Below are positions 34,255-45,586 of a stretch of DNA of 64,000 bases, one piece after another. The number at the start of each line of letters is the position of its first letter. Position 1 is the first letter of the stretch. Below the pieces are notes generated by a model. That model was not told the DNA's origin. It did no database searches and was given only the letters and a program-made list of their open reading frames with translations. Source of the DNA: Bolinopsis microptera (Eukaryota > Ctenophora > Tentaculata > Lobata > Bolinopsidae); the NCBI RefSeq assembly GCF_026151205.1, contig NC_087076.1, forward strand, positions 19,463,919 through 19,527,918, given 5' to 3'. A program made the position numbers and the translations under genes.

Positions 34255-34659
34255 TATTGAACTTATAAACCTAGATAATTTTTGATTAATCAGTTTTATG
34301 AAGGAGCTATCTTGGTAAAATGTTTGTAGTACTATGAGGAATTGTTCACGGCTTGTTGCGGTGTGGATTCTTTTAGCTGTTATATTTTATGTTTCGTTTG
34401 GAAAAAAATTTGTGATTGTTGTTGTGTTTCAAGGTGTTATTTTTTGTTGTTATATTTCGTAGTATTAATAGATTATTTTAACAATAATGAGGTCTGATCA
34501 TCATCTTCTTACAGCGTTCGATGTCACCGAACCTTGACTGCGGCTTTGTTAACAAGGTTTGGCCGGTAGAGGGTCCGCAGTAGTCCCATTACCTTAGTAT
34601 TGCTGTTCCACTACTAAAGATTATTTTAACATTGTATCTTTGCAGCTATGTAAGTTTCC

Positions 34660-34694
34660 TGTTTATGACAAAGGCATGTAGCCGAAACGTCGAC
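34660..34694 (+). ncRNA. Hammerhead-ribozyme-like motif, probably inactive
   Basis: Penelope-like elements are known to carry hammerhead ribozymes in their terminal repeats. Here a GGC-AUGUA-GCC stem is followed by GAAACGUC (34684-34691), the conserved 3' core and cleavage triplet. The 5' core reads AUGACAA, keeping UGA and A9 but differing from CUGANGA at C3 and G8. Those two bases are essential in characterised hammerheads, so I read it as a relic. Confidence 0.5.
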
Positions 34695-35450
34695 AAAGAA
34701 TTATGTTTTAACACACTGAGTGGAGACTCTCATTTCGTCAACTACAATTAAAAATAAAAGATTTTGAGAATGCTTAAACAATTATCTAGGATAAAAATTT
34801 TCTCAAATTTTGAATAAAATTACTCCTCAATGGCGTAAAATCGATTTGAAAAATGACTACTTTGTGAAAAATCAAGTTTTAGAAATGGTTAACTTGATGA
34901 CGTCATCAAGTGGTGATGATGACGTTGAATTACTTTTTAACATAATCTAAACTGAAGTCTAAACAATTATCTTCAAGACCTGTGGTCCGAAATGGCTGTA
35001 TCTTTTATACTTCAGAATTTACGGACACTTAAATACAGGCTATAATAGTATAATTCACTGGCAAAGCGTCTATCCCTGAATATATATGTATATATATATA
35101 TGTATATATCACGACAATCTGTCGTAAAACAGGGGTTCTAGAAAACCCATTTTCCGATGCTCCTGAAACTAGAAACTTTTTTTGCAGTCGATTTGGTCAA
35201 CGTCTAGACGCCCTAAAAAATTTCAGATCTCTAACTCAATTTTAACATGGTTTTTAAGGCACCTGAATATGGCGATTTTGGGTTTTTTACCGAATTTCGT
35301 ATAACAGTGCTGGCGAGTATTTTATGCAAATTTCTTAAAAATCTCAGCATAACTATTTTTTATTCCTGTCATCTTTGACATGAAATTAGAATGTTTTGAA
35401 CTAAAAATATATCTGCTGAGCGACTTCCGATGAGTCTTAATGCCTGAAAA

Positions 35451-35515
35451 ACTCCTGTCGGAGGCGGCGGCCTTCGGCCGCCGCCTCCGGCCGGAGTGCA
35501 CGCTTCGCGTGCACG
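35451..35515. other. GC-rich double hairpin inserted in A3
   Basis: A 13-bp perfect stem (35460-35488) closed by TTC, directly followed by an 8-bp stem (35496-35514) also closed by TTC, so both read as C(TTCG)G-type loops. ACTCC and GGAGT can close the outside of the first. Copies at about 15365 and 29085 lack this block. It would be very stable as RNA and resembles an intrinsic-terminator shape, but this is eukaryotic DNA. Confidence 0.75.
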
Positions 35516-35838
35516 AAAGAGGCTTCCAACGTGTACCAAAGGGGGTGTAAAGGGGGTATGATAGTAAAGGGGGTACAATAGTAAAGGGGGTACATAGTAT
35601 ACCCCCAATAAGACACCGCTCGTGCTTGCCAGCACTGTGATTTCCAATGTGCTAGAAAAATATCGGTAGATGTGCCAAAAATCCCAGCTTCCCTATTCCT
35701 CACCTAACGTTGCACGAGAAATCGATTTAAGTTGGTTTTACAGCCCAATAACGCTTCCTTATTCCTCAAAATTTTTGTGTTACTCAAACAAAGAAAATGT
35801 TGATTTTGCAACGAAAGAACAAGGAGATGGTCACGTTA

Positions 35839-36623
35839 GGGGTCGTTCACATATTTATATTACGTAATCAGCCGAGGGGGAGGGGGGTTTACAAATGCTT
35901 ACGGTTGATAGTGGTTTGTAAATGGGCCATTGTTAGCCCCAAGCGTTTTGGTCCCTCATTCCTGCCACTCAGCATTGCCTACTGTAAAGTAGAAATTTTT
36001 CTAAGATAATAGAGAAACTGACCTTGTCTCACTAAATTCAACCACTTACCATAATTAAAATACTAACAACAAAATAAAGTTTTTTAAATAATTATATACA
36101 ATCACCGAAAGTATTTCCTCAAGTTTACTTCTAGCTAACTAATTCGTGGTTTAAGCTCTTATTTTATTTATGATTAAAGGAATGTAAAATAAAACTTTTC
36201 GTTTCATTGAAAACTTTTCGTTTCATTGATAACGGGGGGAGGGGGGGGGGGGGTTTGGTCGTTGATTACGTAATCAACATTTTCTTTTTTACCCTCTAGA
36301 ATAATAACAATTTGACAATATTTTAATTCAAATTCCACTCAATTTCACTCTGATAGTGATAAAATTTAGAAATTGATCGAATATCTGGCTATAATAGTAA
36401 GTAGTTTAGAAGTTGCTTGGCCGGATATCATAACAATGATTTCGGCTCATCATCATAGCATGATCAGGGTAGCATGAAACGTAGAAAAAATGTTTTATAG
36501 GAAAAAAGTCAAGGGGGGGGGGGGGGGGGGGGGGGGGTTGGGTCTTGATAACGGTTGATTACGGAAGGGGGGAGGGGGGTAAAAATTGCTAAAATATTGA
36601 TTACGTAATATGTGAACGACCTC
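35839..36623. mobile_element. TIR element with TTA target duplication (PIF/Harbinger-like)
   Basis: The ends are GGGGTCGTTCACATAT and ATATGTGAACGACCTC, continuing through ATTACGTAATCA on both sides. TTA flanks at 35836-35838 and 36624-36626. A 3-bp TWA duplication suits PIF/Harbinger. The interior has G-homopolymers (24 G at about 36515) and no frame. Related ends occur at 21370-21402 and 43130-43172. Confidence 0.7.
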
Positions 36624-37396
36624 TTAACAACTCGAAGAGGTTCTATCACCATTTTCAGAGCAAAGCACGATAGCAAATTCAAAAGAAACATAATGAAGGT
36701 AGGTAACCAACACCATGATAATATGATAATAATCATAATATAAATAACAACTGAATTATATTTATTCTGAACGGTACCGCGGGCAGCCATGCGTGATCCA
36801 GACCAATTGTAATAGAGGTGTTATGTCACGTGACGCTGATCTGTCCAATCATAAACAGGAAGACTGAGTAGACGTTGTTATCTCTACCACAGCTTGGCAA
36901 TTTCAAGGTGTTCCTATCTGCACCGCGGTACACACGCCATGATAATGTCATGAACTAGAAATAGTGTATAACTATACATTAAATATAATGTAACCGTGCC
37001 CACTGCCCACGTTCAATGCAAACTGTTGGGGGGGGGGGATTGTAATTGTTCACTATAGGCAAACGATCTTGATTGTGTGTTGGTCTCTTCTCCAACCGAC
37101 TGTGGTGCTTACCGTCCAATCATGAGCAGAATATTAACATTGTTTAGCTATAGTATGTCTCGGTTGAACTGCGGAGATTAGTATTATTAAGTTTGCTGTA
37201 ATACATAATATGTGGTCGCGATTATCAACTCAGTGGGATTCCAAATGATGAACTGTGCTTTAATTTTACACCAACTGGAAGCAAAGGAATAATGCATATA
37301 TCCATGAGTGCTCCCAAAATCGACTGTGGAGTGATTCAGCAAGCTCGACAAATTTAGGTAGACCCGGTCATTTAACAAATTTACTGTCCACCTCTC
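36624..37396. other. Intergenic sequence, nothing recognised
   Basis: Several short frames, none convincing. It holds one TCACGTGA (about 36828) and a G-run at about 37027. Confidence 0.45.
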
Positions 37397-37603
37397 TTAA
37401 AAAAAACAGCTTTCAAATTGACAAGTTGGGCACACACGAATGCGATGTCGCTCAGATAAGGCAACATCTTCGCCACAAATTTGTTTCCCAAAATCTTGTA
37501 CTGCTTCAGATATATAGCCAATGGAGCGTTCCACGTGGATGTGGGCGATGCTGACTTTTTTTGTGGCTGCTACTTCTTCCGGTGTGAACTGAATCTTGCC
37601 CAC
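37397..37603 (-). pseudogene. Fragment of a DDE-type transposase (Harbinger/DDE_Tnp_4-like)
   Basis: About 50 codons resembling the region near the last catalytic acidic residue in DDE_Tnp_4-type transposases: a Lys/Glu-rich lead, then TKKVS..HIHVERSIGYI. In full proteins the E of the HVER segment is part of the DDE triad. No ATG, no upstream or downstream domain: a scrap. Confidence 0.45.
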
Positions 37604-37779
37604 AACCCCGCTGGGATGTTAAGTGTAACTCCTGAAATTTAATTCGCTATTTATTTCGCTTATTATTAACTAACCAGACGATGATTAATCACTCTACACT
37701 CAACTATTACAAAGGAACACCACACGACATGGACAGCCATCTCCAAATTAAGAACTAACAGCCTCAACGAATGTGTGTA

Positions 37780-37985
37780 CACTTACGATTTAGACATGAA
37801 GTTTAAATCTTCTGAAAAGCGAATCATGAATAACACACCATTTAAGTTTAACATTAATTGTTTCCAGACCTCTTTCTCTCTTTGCACCTCCTTGGGTCCC
37901 GGTCAGTACCGAGGAAGGCACTCTTTCCCCTCGGTACTTAATATGATGAGTAGTCGTGCCTTGTACGACTGCAAATTCTATTGTA
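37780..37985. repeat. Dispersed repeat, related to 19080-19260
   Basis: Shares TTTAGACATGAAGTTTAA, CACCTCCTTGGGTC and ATGATGAGTAGTCGTGCCTT with the 19-kb copy. This copy has an additional CCGAGG...CCTCGG inverted pair. Class unknown. Confidence 0.7.
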
Positions 37986-37988
37986 TAG

Positions 37989-38137
37989 CAGGGACAAAAG
38001 GAAATCGCGGCATGTACGGAATCGCGATTTTTTCCATTATTTGCGACAAATTTTATGTGTATTTTAATGTATAGCCTGTTAAATTTCGCGGTATCGCGAT
38101 TTTTGGCCAAAATAATCGCGAAATCCTTCTGTCCCTG
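37989..38137. mobile_element. Short hAT-type MITE (149 bp)
   Basis: The ends are CAGGGACA and TGTCCCTG, followed on each side by AAGGA and ATCGCG / CGCGAT. The flanks are perfect 8-bp repeats, ttgtatag at 37981-37988 and 38138-38145. It is non-coding. Confidence 0.92.
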
Positions 38138-39293
38138 TTGTATAGAGTTCATTGAGGACCATTCTGTCGGGTTTATATTGTCCCGATCTTGTTCTGCATC
38201 GGCAGAGTCATATCGAGGAATGGTTGTGTCAAGGTGCTGCTAAGTTCATGTTTACGAGAGTTTGTTTGGATTTAATAATAATACTTGATGTTTAAATATA
38301 GGGCAGTGGCACATCTACCATCTACATCACTTAATGCAAGACGCAAGTTATATATAAATGCTCGCGTCGACAGCTTGACGTTTAAGGACCGATTTTGTAA
38401 TTCAAAAACTAGATAATCATAAAGTGATAATGAACCACATTAGACATGCAATCCGAATTTGTTCAAATTTTTTAATTTAACTTGTTATCAAATTTTCATA
38501 CAGTAAGCAAGAAAAGCACTCGTTTAGCAGTAAAAATGTTAAAATATGTAGATATCAGTGTCTAGTCTAGATGAATATGAAAATAGTGTAAAAACCACAG
38601 ATACGAAATATGACCAGATTTGATGAGCATATCAGCAATCAGTATCACAGGTCATCTTCGTCAAATGGGTACTTATCGTGTAGGTATTTATTTGAACGGA
38701 CATTAAGATGAAAGATATATGATATAGAGGCTTCCAGCGTTCAATTAACTATAAGCCATTAAATAATTTAAGGTCCGATAAAGTAGGAATAGAATAAATG
38801 TTCTAACGGGAGTTCAGGTCATCAAATTGAACAACTGGCCAGTTTTCAGTTTTCTACATATCAATAACATTAGAGCATGTACTTGTAGAACCTCAATTAC
38901 ATTACTGGGCGGCGCTCAGCCTGTCATTCCGCCGAATCTTTATTCGGTTCCGAATCTTTATTATGTTTAATAAAAATAATAAAGATTCGGAACCGAAACA
39001 TAACAATTACATTTTATGTAACCTCATTACATTTCAAGTGTACATTTCAACCTATAAACTTTTCAAGTTTTTGAATATTCAGCCATATTCAGCCATATTT
39101 GTGAACCCTACCCAGGTTTTTGGTTGTCCGGCTGTTAGGATGGTTATAATATGGATCGGAATAGGCTGACAGGACATAAAAGCTTTTTGTATATGTCCCC
39201 CTTATTCTTAACACTAACAGCTGATGTGAACACATACCGAGAGCTCAAACACTTCTTAATATACTTCATAATACACAGCGGGGGGGATACAAC
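38138..39293. other. AT-rich intergenic sequence with one strong hairpin
   Basis: No gene. A hairpin with a 22-bp stem (38943-38964 with 38976-38997) carries TTCGGTTCCGAATCTTTATT. It directly follows a copy of the GCTCAGCCTGTCATTCCGCC unit also found at 30.65 and 61.77 kb, which suggests a small fold-back of that unit. Confidence 0.5.
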
Positions 39294-39402
39294 GGTCATT
39301 AATGTGCATTAATGGGCATAAAAGGGCATAAATGGGCATTAATGTGCATCAATGTATATGTATATTTCAGCAAAATTCTATAATACTGACATTAATGACC
39401 AG
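39294..39402. repeat. Short element with GGTCATTAATG ends, copy 1
   Basis: Begins GGTCATTAATGTGCATTAAT and ends GACATTAATGACC, with interior GGGCATAAAT repeats. A direct copy is at 42328-42436. A second shared unit precedes this copy (about 39105-39165) and follows the other (about 42473-42540). Confidence 0.75.
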
Positions 39403-39799
39403 GTTTTTTTGCGATCCTTTCAAAATTTCGTGTAATACTTATTTTACAACATTCTCGCTCACATGAGCTTGATTGTTGGTGTGCACTGTGCGTGTATGAG
39501 ACGACGTAAATAGGAACAACAATATTTAAAAAATAATTGCGCTGAGGTTGGAAGTACGATAACCATATTAAAACTGTTGGTAGTTCCAGATAATTTCACC
39601 GGAAATTTTGTGCTAAATCAAATTTGGGACTTTGCATAGATGGATATGATTATGCGCCGCACCCTCGGATTCATGATCACTTGTCATCGCGTTATGATTT
39701 AGTTACTCAGCTTTACACTTGTACAGTCGTCAAGTTTTGGTCAAAGATGTAGTTTAAGCCAATGCTAACTCAGCCGTCAAATTTCAGTCAAAACTGATT
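39403..39799. other. Spacer before the GGA-rich array
   Basis: No frame of note and no repeat seen. Confidence 0.45.
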
Positions 39800-41890
39800 T
39801 AATGGAGGACTGAGAAGGAGGAGGACTGAGGGGAACTGAGGAGGAGTAGGAGGAGGAGTGAACAGGAGGAGGAGGGGGACTAGGGCCAGGGAGGACTGAG
39901 GAGGAGGAGGACTAAGGAGAAGGATGAGGAGGAGGACTGAGGAGGAGGATGAGGACTTAGGAGGAGGACTGAGGAGTACTGAGGAGCATGGCTGAGGAGG
40001 ATGGCTGAGGAGGATGACTGAGGAAGACTGAGGAGTACGAGGAGGAGGAGGAGAAGGAGAAGTAGGAGGACCTAGGAGGAGGAGGACCCAGGAGGAGGAC
40101 TCATGAGGAAGAGGAGGAGGAGGACTCAGGAGGAGGACTTAGGAGGAATGAGAAGGAGGAGGACTAAGGAGAACTGAGGAGGACGACTGGAGGAGGAATG
40201 AATAGGAGGAGGAGGAGGGGGACTGGGGGAGGACTATCATGAGGAAGAGGAGGACTGACGAGAAGGATGAGGAGGAGGACTGAGGAGGAAGAGGAGGAGG
40301 ATGAAGAGGAGGACCCAGGAGGAGGACTCAGGAGGAAGAGGAGGAAGAGGACTCAGGAGGAGGACTTAGGAGGACTGAGAAGGAGGACTGAGGAGAACTG
40401 AGGAGGAGGAGGAGTGAATAAGAGGAGGAGGGGGACTTAGGAGGACTGAGAAGGAGGACTGAGGAGAACTGAGGAGGATGAGGACTGAGGAAGAGGACTG
40501 AGGAGTACTGAGGAGGATGGCTGAGGAGGATGGCTGAGGAGGATGACTGAGGAGGATGACTGAGAGGGAGGAGGAGGAGGAGAAGGACTGAGGAGAAGGA
40601 GAAGGAGGAGAACCTAAGAGGAGTATTCAGGAGGAAGAGGAGGAGGAGGACTCAGGAGGAGAACTTAGGAGGACTGAAAAGGAAGAGGACTGAGGAGAAC
40701 TGAGGAGGAGGAGGACTGAATAGGAGGAGGAGGAAGGACTGGGGGAGGACTGAGGAGGAGGAAGACTGACGAGAAGGATGAGGAGGACTGAGGAGGAGGA
40801 CTGAGGACTGAGGATGAAGAGGAGGAGGATGAAGAGGAGGAGGAGGACCCAGGAGGAGGAGGACCCAGGAGGAGGATGAGGACTGACGAGGAGGAGGAGG
40901 ACTGAGGAGGATTGAGGAGGATTGCTGAGGAGGATGACTGATGGGAGGAGGAGGAGGAGGAGGAAGAGGACTGAGGAGGAGGAGAAGGACTGAGGAGGAG
41001 AAGGAGGACCTAGGAGGAGGAGGAGGAGGACCTAGGAGAAGAAGGAGGACCTATGAGGAGGAGGAGGAGGAGGACTTAGGAGGAGGAGGACTCAGGAGGA
41101 GGAGGAGGACTCAGGAGGAGGACTGAGAAGGAGGAGGACTGAGGAGGATGGCTGAGTAGGATGGCTGAGGAGGATGACTGAGGAGGAGGAGGAGAGGGAC
41201 TGAGGAGGAGAAGGAGGAGGACCTAGGAGGAGGAGGACCAATGAGGAGGACTCAGGAAGAGGACTGAGGAGGACTGAGAAGGAGGAGGACTGAGGAGTAC
41301 TGAGGAGGATGGCTGAGGAGGATGACTGAGAGGGAGGAGGAGAAGAAGGACTGAGGAGAAGGAGAAGGAGGAGGACCTAGGAGGAGGAGGACCCAGTAGG
41401 AGGACTGAGGAGGAAGAGGAGGAGGAGGACTCAGGAGAAGGATGAGGAGGAGGACTGAGGAGGAGGACTTAGGAGGAGGAGGAGGAGGAGGAGAAGGAGG
41501 AGGACCTAGGAGGAGGAGGACTCAAGAGGAGGAGGACTCAGGAGGAGGACTCAGGAAGAGGACTCCGGAGGAGGATTGAGAATGAGGAGGACTGAGGAGA
41601 ACTGAGGAGGAGGGGGACTGAGGGAGGACTGAGGAGGAGGGGACTTGGGGAGGACTGAGGAGGAGGAGGACTGACGAGAAGGATGAGGAGGAGGACTGAT
41701 GAGGAGGACTGATGATTTAGGAGGAAGAGGAGGAGGATGACCCAGGAGGACCCAGGTGGAGGACCCAGGAGGTGGACCCAGGAGGAGGACCCAGGAGGAG
41801 GAGGAGAACGACTGAGGAGGAGGTGGAAGAAGAGGAGGAAGAAGAGGAGGAGGAGGAAGAGGAGGAGGAGGAGGAAGAGGAGGAGGAAGC
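39800..41890 (+). repeat. GGA-rich degenerate minisatellite, ~2.1 kb
   Basis: The plus strand is almost entirely purine plus ACT/CCT interruptions, built from GAGGAGGACTGAGGAGGA-type units of variable length. Higher-order blocks repeat (GAGGAGGATGGCTGAGGAGG and CTAGGAGGAGGAGGACC types). Frames through it give low-complexity Glu/Arg or Pro/Ser strings and are not genes. Such strand-asymmetric purine tracts can form triplex or G-rich structures. Confidence 0.93.
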
Positions 41891-42327
41891 ATCTAAATGT
41901 TATTTCCATTTTTGTTATTTTTTGTCCGTTTTTGCCCGCTCTATTTTTTGTCCGTTTTGAAAATATAGGGTACCCCCCCCCCCCCCCCCCCCCACTTAAA
42001 GGTGCTTTAGAAGTGATAATTAGGAGCCAATTAGCAACTGTTTTTAACAGAATTTTGTTTTCCGAATTTAATTATTTTTGGCAACTTTTGGCAACTTTCG
42101 GAAATTTTGTAAATTTAGGTGAAAGTTGCCAAAAATTGCTATGGAGACCCCCCTAAAGCAAACCGATAAGTATCATCAAACTTGCCCAAATTTGGTTAAA
42201 ATCTAGGGTAAAGTGTTTCGTAGTTTAGCTAGACTAATGGTTATAAATGATATAATCTCCTTCGTACTTTTGATCCAGCTAACATAGGTAACAGCTAACA
42301 TTGGTAACAAATTTTGTAGTAGTTCGT
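41891..42327. other. Spacer after the GGA-rich array
   Basis: A C-homopolymer of about 22 bases lies at 41972-41993, just downstream of GTCCGTTTT repeats. No gene. A TTTTGGCAACTTT repeat occurs at about 42075-42100. Confidence 0.45.
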
Positions 42328-42436
42328 GGTCATTTATGTGCATTAATGGGCATAAATGGGCATAAATGGGCATTAATGTGCATTAATGTATATGTATATT
42401 TCAGCAAAATTCTATAATACTGACATTAATGACCGT
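42328..42436. repeat. Short element with GGTCATTAATG ends, copy 2
   Basis: Direct copy of 39294-39402. Together they bracket the GGA array. Confidence 0.7.
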
Positions 42437-42714
42437 TGTATGCCCCCCTACACAGCTACTTACTAAACTGTCATGTGAACCCTACCGACCCAGGTTCTTG
42501 GTTGTCCGGCTGTTAGGATGGTTATAATATGGATCACATCACAAATGATACGTCACTGATTGGGCCATGTGATGTGATACCTGTGGGAGGCCGAAATGAG
42601 AGGTTCCTAGTTGTCGGTCACCGGAATATTCAAGTGGTAGGGCGTCAACGTTGCCTTAGAGATGTTGGTATGCTTAATTTCTCGTGAATAAAATTATTAA
42701 ATAACTTACGTAAT

Positions 42715-42845
42715 CACCTGATCATGATGCCACCCTGATCATGATGCCACCTGATCATGATGCCACCCTGATCATGATGCCACCCTGATCATGATGCACC
42801 TGATCATGATGCCACCCTGATCATGATGCCAACTGATCATGACGG
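42715..42845. repeat. Minisatellite of TGATCATGATGCCACCC units
   Basis: About seven units of 16-17 bp, each centred on TGATCATGA, with small length changes. The same motif in one or two copies is at about 36440-36475. Confidence 0.9.
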
Positions 42846-42899
42846 GCCGAAATCATTGTTAGCACCTTTCAAACTGCTTACTAATACTTTAGCATGAAT

Positions 42900-45084
42900 C
42901 GGATTTGATAAGGGGGTAGGCTACTACTCTTATACATAGTACCTTGGTATGACTCTGTAGTAATCTACCAGAGTGAAATTGAATAAAAATATTGTCAAAT
43001 TGTTATTATTGATATTCTAGAGGGTAAATAAGAAAGTTTTGATTACGTTAAAATCAACAACCAAACCCCCATCCCCCCCCCCCGTAATCAACCGTAATCA
43101 TTTGGAAACCCCCTCGCCACTCGCCCTCCCCCCTCGGCTGATTAAGTAATATGCGAACGACCCCTAGGCCTATGTAATATATATTTTAAACTCTTATTTG
43201 AATTGTCACAATATCATGAATCATTTGATTCAACAGAGAAAAAAAAGAAAAACACTTTAATTCTGCTCAAACATCGAATTGATTTATGTTTCAAATACAA
43301 ATTACTATAATTATAAGCATACACCATAATTTCAATCACTAATGTGATTAATATTCACACAGCTCTAAAAACTTCAATTTTACATACAATTATTATGACA
43401 AACAGAGTCCTCAATATCCCACATTGATACCGTTTTAGTTAATAATATCAGACATCACTTACTCAAGATACCTTACGTCCGAAAAATTTGGCCTCGACTT
43501 ATTTGCTATTAAGTCTGAAAAAAGGAGCATATTTTGGTTTTGACAATGATCAAATTTATCATCATTATTCGATGCACAAATATTTCAGACGTAATGTTCG
43601 TGTATAAAATTTGTCAATGCGTTTAATACATCACGTGACACATCATGTTGTATATTATATAACAGTTATCCGGATTTGTTAACAATTTAACTGAGTTGAT
43701 TCAAGAAAATAACTCTAAATAAATAGCATCTCGTTCCGAAAACAGAAACCTTCGTCCGAATTAAAGGAGGTAAACACAGTAAAAATTGCCACCAACATAC
43801 ATTTACGGTTTTACAGGATCAAAATATCCTCCAAAATCAAAAAGAAATCGACAAACTAATAGATTACAAGACGAGAAAAGTCTTGCAATCTTTCGCAGGA
43901 AAGATACAAGAGTTACCTGAATATGACGTACTCACCGGTAAAAAATGATCGGTCGACAGTTTGATAGAATCTTGATCAGTTTCCCATAAATCACGCGGTT
44001 TTGGCGTGTTTATTGTCAAACAACTTCCGAACAATTTCATCATATTCACTTCCAACCACCAGCGATCGTCTCTGACCGCAGAGTGGTCTTTAAAAGTAAA
44101 AGCAAGTTGTCTTTCTTATTTGAAATATCTAATTTGAAATTTGCCAGTCACACGGCCAAATTCCACCTTGTTGCTTAGATCTCTGATTGCAAGTCTGAGT
44201 CTCCAATTAGATTTCACCGAAATAATCACACATGAGCGCTCACGCTACCATCTCAGACTCAAGCATAAACAATTAAAGTTTACGCAAGTATCTCTTAGAC
44301 GAACGCGTGATAACTCACGCAACAATCACGTGACTGCAATCGCGCTAGCCTCACTCGAAAAAAGATTCCTAACACCCACTCTGGGGTGACGAGGTCCTAT
44401 AAAATTGACGTCAGGGTACTGAGGTTGCCGTGTGAGATGTTCTGGGGGAGTGCCGAGGACTCCAGGAAGTGCTGACGCTCTAGATCCATCAGAGTTTGTC
44501 TGATTCTCTCGCTCAGCTTCTTTCGCTTTATCATTCCAAAATTTGAAAATTCGATTCTTCGGGGCCACACCCAATTGACATTGAATTGCTTATACTGGTA
44601 TTTGTGAACATGTTAGAGACTCCGTTGTAACCTATTGCAATAGGTCATTTAATCCGGTATATGATCTGAAAAGATGGTGCGAAACTGATTTAAAATGACG
44701 AAGTTATCAAGCAATTAATTGTTTATCTCGTTAACAAAATTGATTGAGTACTCAATGATTACCCAATTACATTACCGTAATTGGGCTCTCTATATACACG
44801 ACTCCCATAATGCAGATCTAGCCTCAACCCAATCACCTGATCACACGTAATGAACAAACTCGTTATGCGTCATATCTCGGTCATCTGAGAAGCTACAACT
44901 ATCATTTTTTCAAGACAAACGTAATTTAAATGGTCAAACACCATTCAATAAAATTTGGCTCGAGCCTCGATCCGACTATCTTAACTATCAACTAAATGCG
45001 AAAATGAACATTCATTTGAAAAAAATGAACACGAATATGTTTCGATTTGACAAATTCCTCGAACCAGTGGTGGTAGTAAGTCAT
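42900..45084. other. Duplicated non-coding block, distal
   Basis: Counterpart of 21213-23325. It contains the GATTA(A)GTAA...GAACGACCCCT element end at about 43140-43170 and the counterpart of the candidate spliced frames (minus strand 44355-44574 and 43917-44087). Both GT/AG boundaries are kept, and the second frame has a 6-bp in-frame deletion. Confidence 0.35.
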
Positions 45085-45103
45085 GACTTACTTACTTGAC
45101 TTA

Positions 45104-45586
45104 AGGCGGGTAGTATTCCCGAGATCCATTGACAACAGTTCTCCACAGCTTTCTGTCTTCCATCATTCTAGCTATCTCATCTACTGACGTCAGCCCAGTT
45201 ATCTAGTAGTGTTAAGTGAGGTCGCCCCCTGTTAGTATGCCCATGACTCGGCTTCCAGAGGATCAGTTTGTTCAGTGTCAGCTCCGGATGTCGGTGAGCG
45301 TGACTTGCAAGTCTGAGCCGTCGTTGGGTTATCTTGGAGCTGACTTTGGGAAGATCACCGTACAGGCTGTGGTTGCTGACATGGTCTCGATATTGATTGA
45401 TGTTAAGGGCCATTCTTAACATTCGCGTATAGCAACCATCAACCATCTTCTCTAGCCTTTTCGTCATAGTCCAAGTCTCGGAACCGTACAGTAGCACCGA
45501 CTCCACTAGTGCTGTAAACACTCTCATCTTGATAGACTTTCTAAGCTTAGAATTCCGAAGTTTTTTAAGTGTGTGGCATGCTCCCC
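45104..45586 (-). pseudogene. LINE ORF2 pseudogene, C-terminal part
   Basis: Continues the reading from 56331 across the Polinton (WG before, GACH after). It holds the conserved SVLLYGSETW and CYTRMLR stretches of RTE-type C termini. A frameshift near 45190 is followed by the terminal REYYPP and a stop at about 45104. The 3' untranslated part is only about 20 bp plus tail. Confidence 0.85.

Larger units (their letters stand above)
33560..34758 (+). mobile_element. Penelope-like element 2, 5'-truncated insertion
   Basis: Flanked by AGATTTT at 33553-33559 and 34759-34765, a 7-bp target duplication inside A3. It contains the C-terminal coding part, a ~500-bp 3' untranslated region with a CTGCGG...CCGCAG hairpin region (about 34540-34590) and a hammerhead-like motif. 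The coding frame is already open at the junction, so the 5' part was lost at insertion. Confidence 0.85.
32474..35640 (+). mobile_element. Foldback-ended Helitron-like element A3
   Basis: It starts TTTGACCAAAACCC with a hairpin of about 360 bp (32474-32835) and ends TGCTTGCCAGCACTGTGA at 35640. The flanking bases are A and T, as for A1 and A2. The body matches A1/A2 but is more diverged and is interrupted by a Penelope-like insertion (33560-34758). Near the 3' end it has an extra GC-rich double hairpin that the other copies lack. Its 5' end is also present at 63660, so it predates the segmental duplication. Confidence 0.8.

Noticed and set aside
40941-42156. Glu/Arg-rich and Pro/Ser/Leu-rich frames in the GGA array
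   Set aside because: Low-complexity by-products of the minisatellite, with no start context, no conserved domain and overlapping frames on both strands.
42715-42845. CRISPR-like array
   Set aside because: The units are adjacent 16-17 bp repeats without unique spacers, in eukaryotic DNA; a minisatellite.
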